Below are positions 1 through 4,905 of a DNA stretch of 8,254 nt, one piece after another (the stretch's first letter is position 1; each line of letters opens with the position of its first letter). The stretch spans positions 1 to 8,254 of the forward strand of contig PETS01000018.1 in assembly GCA_002781265.1 (NCBI GenBank), written 5' to 3'. The notes beneath the pieces were generated by a model. It did not search any database. It worked only from the letters and a program-made list of their open reading frames with translations, and was not told the origin of the DNA. Source of the DNA: Candidatus Falkowbacteria bacterium CG02_land_8_20_14_3_00_36_14. GTDB lineage: Bacteria > Patescibacteriota > Patescibacteriia > Patescibacteriales > UM-FILTER-36-11. Made by a program: the position numbers and the translations under genes.

Positions 1-1
1 A

Positions 2-484
2 AAATTTATTGATAAAATTATAAAGAAAGCTCAAACTGACGGCTATGTGGAAACATTATTCGGCCGGCGCCGATTTTTGCCGGAAATCAATTCTTCGGTG
101 GTTATGGTGAGAAAAGGAGCCGAGCGCATGGCGGTCAATACTCCCATACAGGGAACAGCCGCTGATATGATAAAATTTGCCATGATTGAAGTGTCGCGAA
201 TGTTAAGTGAAAATGGGGCGAATAATAAAGAATTAAAAAAGACATCACCCCAGCCCCTCCAATTTGGCGGGCAGGCCTCTCCTTCGCAAGGAGAGGGGGG
301 TAAAATGTTGTTGCAGGTGCACGATGAATTGTTATTTGAAGTAAAAGATGAATATATAAATGAAGCTTCAGAAAAAATAAAAAATATTATGGAGAATGTA
401 ATAAAATTAAAAGTGCCGGTGATAGTTGACGCGAGCGCAGGAGATAATTGGGGAGAGATGTTTCAAATTAAAATGAAAAAATAA
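2..484 (+). CDS. polA: DNA polymerase I, C-terminal part (cut by window start)
   Basis: This is the end of the palm/fingers polymerase domain of family A DNA polymerase I, which fills gaps and removes primers during replication and repair. The frame is open from base 2, so the GTG at 47 is an internal valine (…GYVETLFGRRR…) and the true start lies upstream of the window. Visible landmarks are the LFGRRR segment, the NTPIQGTAADMIK helix and the motif C sequence QVHDE (bases 314-328), whose Asp binds catalytic metal. The C-terminus (…VDASAGDNWGEMF…) matches the family ending. About 20-27 extra residues, rich in Pro, Gly, Ser and Gln, separate the helix ending AMIEVSRML from KMLLQVHDE, where Escherichia coli has only a few residues. 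This insert is encoded by a palindromic repeat (listed separately). murD follows after 33 bp on the same strand, so the two may be co-transcribed. Identity is secure. Confidence 0.95.
   Translation, partial: KFIDKIIKKAQTDGYVETLFGRRRFLPEINSSVVMVRKGAERMAVNTPIQGTAADMIKFAMIEVSRMLSENGANNKELKKTSPQPLQFGGQASPSQGEGGKMLLQVHDELLFEVKDEYINEASEKIKNIMENVIKLKVPVIVDASAGDNWGEMFQIKMKK
241..301 (+). repeat. GC-rich palindromic repeat inserted in frame in polA
   Basis: Within an AT-rich gene this stretch is abruptly C- and G-rich. It holds a perfect inverted repeat with 9-bp arms, cctctcctt (276-284) and aaggagagg (288-296), around the 3-base loop cgc, preceded by a C-rich part (caccccagcccctcc). It encodes a low-complexity segment (TSPQPLQF…SPSQGEGG) without breaking the frame. 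Many bacterial genomes carry intergenic repeats of this general look, but membership of a particular family is inferred from memory. The outer borders are approximate because no empty site is available for comparison. Confidence 0.7.
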
Positions 485-495
485 AATATAAAAAA

Positions 496-501
496 TATAA
501 T
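496..501 (+). promoter_or_regulatory. possible -10 box ahead of murD
   Basis: A consensus TATAAT lies 16 nt before the murD ATG. No convincing -35 is present at the right distance (bases 473-478 read atgaaa-like sequence inside the polA end). If used, transcription would begin about 9 nt before the ATG. Such hexamers arise often by chance in AT-rich DNA, and read-through from polA is equally possible. Confidence 0.3.
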
Positions 502-517
502 AGTCTATTTTAACAAA

Positions 518-2005
518 ATGAAAAATATTAAAGAATTAAAAAATAAAAAAATAGCTATATTGGGTCTGGGAATTGAAAATTACGCTCTGGTGAAATATTT
601 ATTAACTAGGAATAGTAATAAGCAAAAAGGTGGTTTAATAACGGGATCCTATCGCTCCGCTATTGCTCCGCTCCGGGATGATAAATTGGATATAACGATT
701 TGCGACAGAAGAAGCGCAGGAGAATTAAAGGAAAGGTATTCTGTCATTGCGAGCGTAGCGAAACAATCTCGGAAGAGTGGAAAAACGAGATTGCCGCGTC
801 GCTCTCCTTTGGCAAGCTCAGGATTCGCTTCTCGCAATGACATTATTATTAGATGGAAGTTGGGGAAAGATTATGATAAGGATTTAGATTATTTTAATAT
901 TATTTTCCGGTCGCCTGGGTATCCGTTATTAAAAATCAAAAATCAAAAATCAAAAATCAAAAATATTATTTCCAGTCCGATGAAGGCGTTTTTTGAATTA
1001 TGCCCGACTAAAAACATTATCGGAGTGACAGGAACCAAAGGAAAGGGCACTACCAGTTCGCTTATTTATCATATATTAAAGAACGAAGGCAAGCGTGTTT
1101 GGCTGGGAGGAAATATCGGCGTAGCCCCGTTTGAATTTATTAATAAAATCAAACCGAATGATTGGGTGGTTTTGGAATTATCCAGTTTTCAACTGGAAGA
1201 TATGGATAAAAGCCCTAAGATAGCGGTTATTACCAATTTTTTCAGAGAGCATTTAGCGCCGGCCGATCCTAATAATCCCAATTATCATAAAAGCATGCAC
1301 GAATATAGGACAGCTAAAATGAATATTGTCAAATTCCAGAAAAAAGGAGATGCGGTAATTGTAAATAAAAATCTTAAATCTAAAATTTCAAATCTTAAAA
1401 CCAAAACTAAAAATTTAAAGCCAAAAGGGAAGTTAATTTTTTTTGAAAAATCTAACTTAAAATCAATGCTTGTCGGAGAGCACAATAAGGAGAATGTGGC
1501 GGCGGCCGTGGAAGCAGCCAAATTTATAGGAATAAAACAAAATATAATTATAAAAGCGATTAAAGATTTTAAGGGCCTGGAATATAGATTAGAATTTGTA
1601 AAAGAAGAAAAGGGCATAAAATATTATAATGATAGTTTTGCCACTACGCCGGAGTCAACTATCATTGCTTTAAAATCATTTGCTAACCCCATAATATTAT
1701 TAGTTGGCGGAGCGGAAAAAAATTCAGATTTTAAAAAATTAGCCAGGGAGATAAAGAACAAAGTAAAATTTACGGTATTATTAAACGGCCGGGCTACGCC
1801 CAGAATTAAAAACGAGCTATTAAAAATTAATTTTCCGGCAAATAAAATAAATGTGGCTCATAGTATAAAAGAAGCGGTAAAAATGGCAGAGACCATGGTG
1901 AATAAAGGCGATATAATTCTTCTTTCGCCGGCATGCGCCAGTTTTGGAATGTTTAAAAATTACAAAGCCAGAGGAGAACTTTTCAAAAAAGAAGTAAAAA
2001 AATAA
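518..2005 (+). CDS. murD: UDP-N-acetylmuramoyl-L-alanine:D-glutamate ligase with in-frame repeat inserts
   Basis: MurD is the cytoplasmic ATP-dependent ligase that adds D-glutamate to UDP-MurNAc-L-Ala in peptidoglycan synthesis. Domain 1 starts with a Rossmann-like strand (IAILGLGIENYALVKYLL), and the UDP-binding strand ITICDRR is at residues 59-65. The central ATPase domain has the P-loop GTKGKGTT (172-179), ELSSFQLE, NFFREHL (240-246) and the probable carbamylated Lys267 in YRTAKMNI. The C-terminal domain has YNDSFATTPEST (from about 370) and VGGAEK (396-401). At 495 residues it is about 57 longer than the 438-residue E. coli enzyme. The excess lies mostly in domain 1: residues about 33-56, about 75-110 and about 138-150, plus a Lys/Asn-rich stretch near 283-305. 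The first two excess regions are encoded by GC-rich repeat-like DNA and the last two by A-rich repeats. The ATG at 518 has no Shine-Dalgarno but fits the family's N-terminus. Identity is secure; activity despite the inserts is inferred from the intact motifs. Confidence 0.95.
   Translation: MKNIKELKNKKIAILGLGIENYALVKYLLTRNSNKQKGGLITGSYRSAIAPLRDDKLDITICDRRSAGELKERYSVIASVAKQSRKSGKTRLPRRSPLASSGFASRNDIIIRWKLGKDYDKDLDYFNIIFRSPGYPLLKIKNQKSKIKNIISSPMKAFFELCPTKNIIGVTGTKGKGTTSSLIYHILKNEGKRVWLGGNIGVAPFEFINKIKPNDWVVLELSSFQLEDMDKSPKIAVITNFFREHLAPADPNNPNYHKSMHEYRTAKMNIVKFQKKGDAVIVNKNLKSKISNLKTKTKNLKPKGKLIFFEKSNLKSMLVGEHNKENVAAAVEAAKFIGIKQNIIIKAIKDFKGLEYRLEFVKEEKGIKYYNDSFATTPESTIIALKSFANPIILLVGGAEKNSDFKKLAREIKNKVKFTVLLNGRATPRIKNELLKINFPANKINVAHSIKEAVKMAETMVNKGDIILLSPACASFGMFKNYKARGELFKKEVKK
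641..684 (+). repeat. GC-rich repeat-like insert in murD domain 1
   Basis: A GC-rich island in AT-rich coding sequence, with reiterated gctccg units (cgctccgctattgctccgctccggg) bounded by gggatc at 643 and gggatg at 675. It encodes GSYRSAIAPLRDD, which falls between the first strand/helix of MurD and the UDP-binding strand ITICD, where other MurD proteins have only a short turn. The reading frame is kept. It looks like a degenerate mobile repeat, but without clean terminal inverted repeats the borders are approximate. Confidence 0.5.
742..842 (+). repeat. 101-bp palindromic element with 12-bp terminal inverted repeats inside murD
   Basis: The ends tgtcattgcgag (742-753) and ctcgcaatgaca (831-842) are perfect reverse complements. 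A nested inverted pair, caatctcg (764-771) and cgagattg (786-793), encloses a 14-nt loop, so the RNA or single-stranded DNA could fold into a multi-stem structure. Elements beginning and ending with this TCATTGCGAG-type sequence are widespread between genes in unrelated bacteria, and their spurious translation gives DCFATLAMT-like peptides. That peptide appears here when the minus strand is read. In murD the element is read through in frame as residues about 75-109, between LKERY and WKLGKDYDKDL, two segments that are adjacent in ordinary MurD. Confidence 0.9.
931..965 (+). repeat. tandem 7-mer aaaaatc, four full copies plus partial
   Basis: The unit aaaaatc repeats four times exactly from 931 to 958 and continues as aaaaata. 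Because 7 is not a multiple of 3, the copies are read in successive frames and encode a Lys/Ile/Asn/Gln/Ser stretch (KIKNQKSKIKN, residues 139-149) at the boundary between MurD domains 1 and 2. Loss or gain of one unit would shift the frame. Confidence 0.85.
1364..1430 (+). repeat. degenerate A-rich repeat tract in murD
   Basis: Imperfect reiterations of aatcttaaa / aaatttcaaatcttaaaa / ctaaaaatttaaa encode NLKSKISNLKTKTKNLKPKGK. The segment replaces the usual short loop between the NKD-type turn and the GKLIFF strand in the MurD central domain. It resembles the low-complexity intergenic tracts common in AT-rich candidate-phylum genomes. The amino-acid repeat NLK occurs three times, with a further NLK just after it. 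Confidence 0.5.
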
Positions 2006-2028
2006 ACAAAACCCAATAGTTTTGTTTT
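2004..2028 (+). terminator. possible terminator after murD
   Basis: A 9-bp stem, aaacaaaac (2004-2012) with gttttgttt (2019-2027), encloses the loop ccaata and overlaps the murD stop codon. The 3' arm is itself T-rich (gttttgtttt). The stem is AT-rich and therefore weak, so the call is tentative. It lies at the convergence of murD with the minus-strand LysW-like gene. Confidence 0.45.
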
Positions 2029-2091
2029 AAAAACTTTTATATAATTTTTTAGAAATCAGAAATGTATATTTCTAATAAATTCAATTTTTAA

Positions 2092-2244
2092 TTATTCATC
2101 CGCCATTAAACTGAGTCGCATAGGATGGAGAGAGGCCACTTCAATTACTTTTTCGCAATTAGCGCAATCCAGTAAATCGCCCTCTACTATTTCATCGGCA
2201 ATAATTACATCGCTGTTGCAACTCGGACATTTAGCAGTTTGCAT
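2092..2244 (-). CDS. LysW-like small zinc-ribbon protein (50 aa)
   Basis: This short gene reads MQTAKCPSCN… and ends …SLHPMRLSLMADE. Two CxxC pairs (Cys6/Cys9 and Cys27/Cys30), separated by an acidic segment (ADEIVEGD), form a typical one-zinc ribbon. The tail EVASLHPMRLSL matches the conserved EVxSLxPxRLxL of LysW, the amino-group carrier protein that holds alpha-aminoadipate or glutamate on its C-terminal Glu during lysine or arginine synthesis. The usual EDWGE ending is missing; this protein stops at ADE, though its last residue is still Glu. No LysX/RimK-type ligase, LysY, LysZ or other pathway gene lies in the window, so a biosynthetic role is unproven. It could be a zinc-ribbon protein of other function. 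The ATG at 2244 has no Shine-Dalgarno; a TATAAT lies 14 nt upstream. It converges with murD and diverges from holA. Confidence 0.85.
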   Translation of the reverse strand: MQTAKCPSCNSDVIIADEIVEGDLLDCANCEKVIEVASLHPMRLSLMADE

Positions 2245-2258
2245 AAAACAAAAAAAAT

Positions 2259-2264
2259 ATTATA
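2259..2264 (-). promoter_or_regulatory. -10 box for the LysW-like gene
   Basis: TATAAT on the minus strand lies 14 nt upstream of the ATG at 2244 in the divergent spacer with holA. The -35 position (about 2281-2286, CTGTCC) is poor. If used, the 5' leader would be about 7 nt, too short for a Shine-Dalgarno, and none is present. Confidence 0.4.
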
Positions 2265-2279
2265 AAATGCTATTAACGA

Positions 2280-2290
2280 GGGACAGTCCC
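2280..2290. repeat. 11-bp perfect palindrome GGGACAGTCCC
   Basis: gggac-a-gtccc lies between the divergent LysW-like gene and holA, at or near the -35 region of both presumed promoters. It is the only GC-rich patch in the spacer. It could be an operator for either gene or a remnant of a dispersed repeat; the sequence does not decide. Confidence 0.5.
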
Positions 2291-2316
2291 TATATCCATA
2301 TTTTAGCAAAAATTTA

Positions 2317-2322
2317 TATAAT
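2317..2322 (+). promoter_or_regulatory. possible -10 box for holA
   Basis: TATAAT lies 15 nt before the holA ATG at 2338; the region 2293-2299 (tatccat) is a weak -35. Initiation about 7 nt downstream would leave a leader of roughly 9 nt without a Shine-Dalgarno. Confidence 0.4.
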
Positions 2323-2337
2323 TAACAAGCATTATTT

Positions 2338-3333
2338 ATGATTATATTTTTATACGGCCCAGATACGTTTAGGAGTAGGCAAAAATTAAATGACATTAAA
2401 AAATTTTTTTTAATTAAAGTTGATCCTACCGGAAACAGCTTGACTAATGTTGACGGCGCTAAAGCCACTATGGAAAATATTTCCGAGGCCGTAGGGCCGG
2501 CATCACTTTTATCAAGAAGGCGGATGATTATAGTGGAAAATTTATTTTTAAATAAAAATCAGCTTATCTATGATCAATTTTATAAATATTTAAAAAAGCG
2601 CCCGGATAATAATGATAATATCATTGTCATTTGGGAAAGCATCGAGTCGGGAGAAAAATTAATTAAAGTTAAAAGTAATTTATTCAAATATTTAAAGCAG
2701 CAAAAATTTGCTGAAGAATTTAAATTGCTTTCCAATTCCCAGGCCACTGCTTGGGCAAAAAAAGAAATTGTCCGACGCGGCGGACAAATTACTTATCAAG
2801 CCGCCATGGCCTTAACATCATTATTGGGCAGTGATTTATGGCAAATAAGCAATGAAATTGATAAATTAATAAATTACAAGCTGGGGCAAAAGTTGAATTT
2901 ATCAGATAACGCGCCAATAGCTTCTATTGAGATTAAAGATGTCAATCAATTGGTAAAAGGACAATTTGATGAAAATATTTTTGTCTTAACTGATGCTATC
3001 ATCAATAAAAATAAATTATTAGCGGTTAGATTATTTACGGAACAGATTGAAACCGGCCTGGCGGATGGCTATCTGCTGACGATGATAATCAGGCAGTTTA
3101 GAATTCTATTACAGGTTAGGCAGGCCTTAGATTCGGGGCTCACTTCAAGAAAAATTATTAATTTATTAAAACTGCATCCTTTTGTTTTGCAAAAAAGCAT
3201 CGCTCAAGTAAGGAATTTTTCTCTGTCTTTTTTAAAAGATATGCTAAGCCGGTTGGCGGTTATTGATTTTAAAATAAAAACCGGCCAGGCGGACGCAAAA
3301 ACATTATTGACTTTATTGATTATTAATATATAA
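2338..3333 (+). CDS. holA: DNA polymerase III subunit delta
   Basis: HolA (delta) is the clamp-loader subunit that opens the beta sliding clamp so it can be placed on primed DNA. The 331 residues match the family length. The start MIIFLYGPDTF is the typical first strand and degenerate nucleotide-loop region. Next come SLLSRRRMIIVENLF and NIIVIWES of the AAA+-like domain, then the middle three-helix domain (WAKKEIVRRGGQI…LWQISNEIDKL). The C-terminal collar domain shows the recognisable run RQFRILLQVRQAL, LHPFVLQKSIAQ and IDFKIKTGQAD. The ATG at 2338 fits the conserved N-terminus exactly; no Shine-Dalgarno precedes it. The gene stands alone on + between the divergent LysW-like gene and convergent rpsT, and ends at a hairpin terminator. 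Nothing suggests damage or transfer. Confidence 0.95.
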   Translation: MIIFLYGPDTFRSRQKLNDIKKFFLIKVDPTGNSLTNVDGAKATMENISEAVGPASLLSRRRMIIVENLFLNKNQLIYDQFYKYLKKRPDNNDNIIVIWESIESGEKLIKVKSNLFKYLKQQKFAEEFKLLSNSQATAWAKKEIVRRGGQITYQAAMALTSLLGSDLWQISNEIDKLINYKLGQKLNLSDNAPIASIEIKDVNQLVKGQFDENIFVLTDAIINKNKLLAVRLFTEQIETGLADGYLLTMIIRQFRILLQVRQALDSGLTSRKIINLLKLHPFVLQKSIAQVRNFSLSFLKDMLSRLAVIDFKIKTGQADAKTLLTLLIINI

Positions 3334-3348
3334 ATAATTTTATCAAGT

Positions 3349-3390
3349 TAACAAAAACTCCCTTTTTTTAGGGCGTTTTTGTTATTTTTT
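3349..3390 (+). terminator. holA terminator overlapping the rpsT stop, possibly bidirectional
   Basis: The left arm (3349-3362, taacaaaaactccc) pairs with the right arm (3371-3384, gggcgtttttgtta) with one mismatch (T3359/C3374) across an 8-nt T-rich loop. On + it is followed by six T residues (3385-3390), a good intrinsic terminator for holA. The hairpin covers the rpsT stop codon (3382-3384), and the T-run is the complement of rpsT's last lysine codons. On the minus strand the 3' arm ends gtttttgttaactt, so it may also stop rpsT, less strongly. Confidence 0.8.
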
Positions 3391-3648
3391 AGATATCTTG
3401 TTTAATTTTAAATGAAGCTTTGATTTATTTCTGTTGCCGGTGTTTGGTTTGATTATTTTTTTCTGGACGGCCTTGTCAATCGCCTTCATTGTTTTGGCTG
3501 TTAATTCTTTCGCTTTCGCGTCTCCGGCCGTAATCGCTTTCCGGCTTTTTTTTATCAAATCCTTCAAATCATCTTTAATTTTTTTGTTATAAGCGTTTCT
3601 TTTTATACTTTTACGCAATTCCTTTTTTGCTGATTTAATGTTAGGCAT
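3382..3648 (-). CDS. rpsT: 30S ribosomal protein S20
   Basis: bS20 is an early-assembling small-subunit protein that binds 16S rRNA. At 88 residues it has the normal length (87 in E. coli). It starts MPNIKSAKKELRKSIKRN, the family signature, and is a lysine-rich helical bundle throughout. The C-terminal part (KKIIKPNTGNRNKSKLHLKLNKI) aligns with the usual HKNKAARxKSxLxKxLN segment, although the HKNKAAR core is replaced by KPNTGNR. The ATG at 3648 is preceded by AT-rich leader without a Shine-Dalgarno. It sits 80 bp downstream of lgt on the same strand with no terminator between, so lgt read-through is possible. An independent promoter (TTTAAA, 17 bp, TAAACT in the spacer) is only a weak match. 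Its 3' end overlaps the convergent holA terminator. Confidence 0.95.
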   Translation of the reverse strand: MPNIKSAKKELRKSIKRNAYNKKIKDDLKDLIKKSRKAITAGDAKAKELTAKTMKAIDKAVQKKIIKPNTGNRNKSKLHLKLNKISKK

Positions 3649-3728
3649 AAATGTTTTTTGATTAGTTAATCAGTAGTTTAGTTAATTAATAATTTGCTTT
3701 AAACTATTTTTAGATGTTATCATATATT

Positions 3729-4556
3729 TTATTTTTTTTCAAGCTCACTTGGCGTTGTAAGATTTTTGATTAAAATAATTAAAGATAGAATAACAATTAA
3801 AATACTGGCTATTTGCGGCCAGCGCCAGCCCAGAAATATCGGCGTGGCGTCTATTCTAATAAATTCCAAAAAAAATCTAAGAATTGAATAAAGAGCCAGA
3901 TATGACAAAGTAATATAAGCGCCGGCTTTTTTATAAGATTTTTTATATTTAATTAGAAAAAAATGGCCAAAAATTAAAATTATAAAAATTATCAGGTTGC
4001 CCAAGCTTTCATATAAAAAAGCCGGGTGGAAAAAATTATAAGAAATATATTCCATTGGGCGGTTTATTAGGTTAATGGGGATTCCCCAAGGCAAGTTTGT
4101 CGGCGGCCCGAATAATTCCTGGTTAAAATAGTTTCCCCATCTGCCGATCGCTTGGCCCAGCGCCAGTCCCGGCGCGATAATCGCGGCCAGACGGAAGAAG
4201 TCTATTTTATTTTTTTTAGAAAAAAACCATAATATTAAAATACCGGCGATAATACTGCCATGGATGGCCAGTCCGCCTTGCCAGATTTTAATAATATCCA
4301 ATGGGTATTTAAGATAATAAGGGAGCTCCAAAAGAATGTGATAAAACCGCGCGCCGATGATTCCGCCGATAATAAGCCAGAAAGACAAATCAATAATCCG
4401 CTCCTTTTTAATATTATATGAAGAGGCCAATTGCAAAGTTATAAATATAGCCGTAATTATTGCCAATACAATAAAAAATCCGTACCAATAAATATTAATG
4501 GGGCCGAGCGAGATTAAAATCGGTTCGGGATGATAAGCATGCAGAAAATTTATCAT
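3729..4556 (-). CDS. lgt: Prolipoprotein diacylglyceryl transferase
   Basis: Lgt is a polytopic inner-membrane enzyme that moves diacylglycerol from phosphatidylglycerol to the lipobox cysteine of preprolipoproteins. The 275 residues form about seven hydrophobic segments. The Lgt signature GRWGNYFNQELFG is at 138-150, with Arg139, Asn142 and Glu147 matching residues important in E. coli Lgt. GGLAIHG places the essential-type His at 99, HPAFLYES lies at 177-184, and RFFLEFIR (227-234) supplies the C-terminal Arg. The beginning (…LGPINIYWYGF) matches the family, supporting the ATG at 4556. A perfect TTGACA at 4587-4592 upstream points to its own promoter, with initiation at or very near the ATG. 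Downstream, rpsT follows after 80 bp. Its presence implies that this cell makes lipoproteins; the signal peptidase II gene is not in the window. Confidence 0.95.
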   Translation of the reverse strand: MINFLHAYHPEPILISLGPINIYWYGFFIVLAIITAIFITLQLASSYNIKKERIIDLSFWLIIGGIIGARFYHILLELPYYLKYPLDIIKIWQGGLAIHGSIIAGILILWFFSKKNKIDFFRLAAIIAPGLALGQAIGRWGNYFNQELFGPPTNLPWGIPINLINRPMEYISYNFFHPAFLYESLGNLIIFIILIFGHFFLIKYKKSYKKAGAYITLSYLALYSILRFFLEFIRIDATPIFLGWRWPQIASILIVILSLIILIKNLTTPSELEKK

Positions 4557-4562
4557 ATATAT

Positions 4563-4592
4563 AATATTGCTTTATTATTTTTTTAATGTCAA
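4563..4592 (-). promoter_or_regulatory. lgt promoter, possibly leaderless
   Basis: On the minus strand a perfect -35 TTGACA (4587-4592) is followed after 18 bp by AATATT (4563-4568), or after 20 bp by TATTAT (4561-4566). With the first option the expected start of transcription falls at or next to the A of the lgt ATG (4556). The -10 choice is uncertain; the -35 is clear. Confidence 0.55.
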
Positions 4593-4600
4593 ACAAAGCA

Positions 4601-4637
4601 AAAGAAAAAAGGCCTAAGAAAAATATTCCAGGCCTTT
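4601..4637 (-). terminator. intrinsic terminator of the 83-residue gene
   Basis: On the minus strand, eight perfect base pairs (aaaggcct / aggccttt, 4630-4637 with 4608-4615) enclose a 14-nt loop. They are followed by ttttttctttt (4610 down to about 4600), a textbook Rho-independent terminator. It begins 10 nt after the stop codon of the 83-residue gene and separates it from lgt. Confidence 0.85.
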
Positions 4638-4647
4638 ATCTTTAGGG

Positions 4648-4899
4648 TTATACCAGATAAACCATAGGAATTTTTTGGCGAACCACAACAAAATTTTTAT
4701 TCCAATCTATTTCACTTATTTCTTCCGTGCCATTATCTTTGAATATAACTTTGATAGGAAATAATTTATCAGGGTTTCTTTCAGTAATTCCATATGAAAT
4801 ATTTAATTTACCCTGATAATGATAAGGAAAAATACAATCAATATTTTCTAAAATGCCGGTATAGGAATTTATCTGGACCAATCCCGATAGATTAATCAT
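4648..4899 (-). CDS. hypothetical protein, 83 aa, unrecognised
   Basis: I do not recognise this protein. It starts MINLSGLVQINSYTG and ends …IPMVYLV. It has one Cys, no transmembrane segment and no signal peptide. The alternation of hydrophobic and polar residues (KLNISYGITE, PIKVIFKDNG, NFVVVRQKIPMVYLV) suggests a small beta-rich fold with an NG turn. The case for a real gene comes from its surroundings. A strong Shine-Dalgarno AAGGGGGG (4906-4913) lies 6 nt before the ATG, the only good one in the window. A well-formed intrinsic terminator follows the stop, and a candidate promoter precedes a leader of about 115 nt. It is therefore probably its own transcription unit between ppsA and lgt. 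A link to ppsA is not shown by the sequence. Confidence 0.7.
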   Translation of the reverse strand: MINLSGLVQINSYTGILENIDCIFPYHYQGKLNISYGITERNPDKLFPIKVIFKDNGTEEISEIDWNKNFVVVRQKIPMVYLV

Positions 4900-4905
4900 G
4901 ATACG

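Noticed and set aside
47..484. GTG at 47 as the start of a short gene
   Set aside because: The same frame is open to base 2 and the residues before it continue the polymerase I sequence (…KKAQTDGYVETLFGRRR), so this is an internal codon of a gene cut by the window edge.
649..843. 64-residue minus-strand frame across the murD repeat
   Set aside because: It is the antisense translation of the palindromic element, giving the DCFATLAMT peptide often seen in spurious hypothetical proteins; murD on + is the real gene.
931..965. 7-mer tandem tract as a CRISPR-like array
   Set aside because: Units are 7 nt with no spacers and lie inside murD; this is simple-sequence repetition.
1285..1617. 110-residue minus-strand frame inside murD
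   Set aside because: It lies fully within the well-supported ATPase and C-terminal domains of murD; its hydrophobic character follows from reading A-rich lysine codons backwards.
2049..2075. Hairpin ttagaaat…atttctaa between murD and the LysW-like gene as a second terminator
   Set aside because: The 8-bp stem is AT-rich with an 11-nt loop, and neither strand has a proper T-run after it; such pairings are expected by chance here.
3659..3672. tgatta-gt-taatca palindrome in the rpsT leader as an S20 autoregulatory structure
   Set aside because: Six AT pairs around two bases cannot make a stable RNA hairpin, and AT-rich palindromes of this size are common in this sequence.
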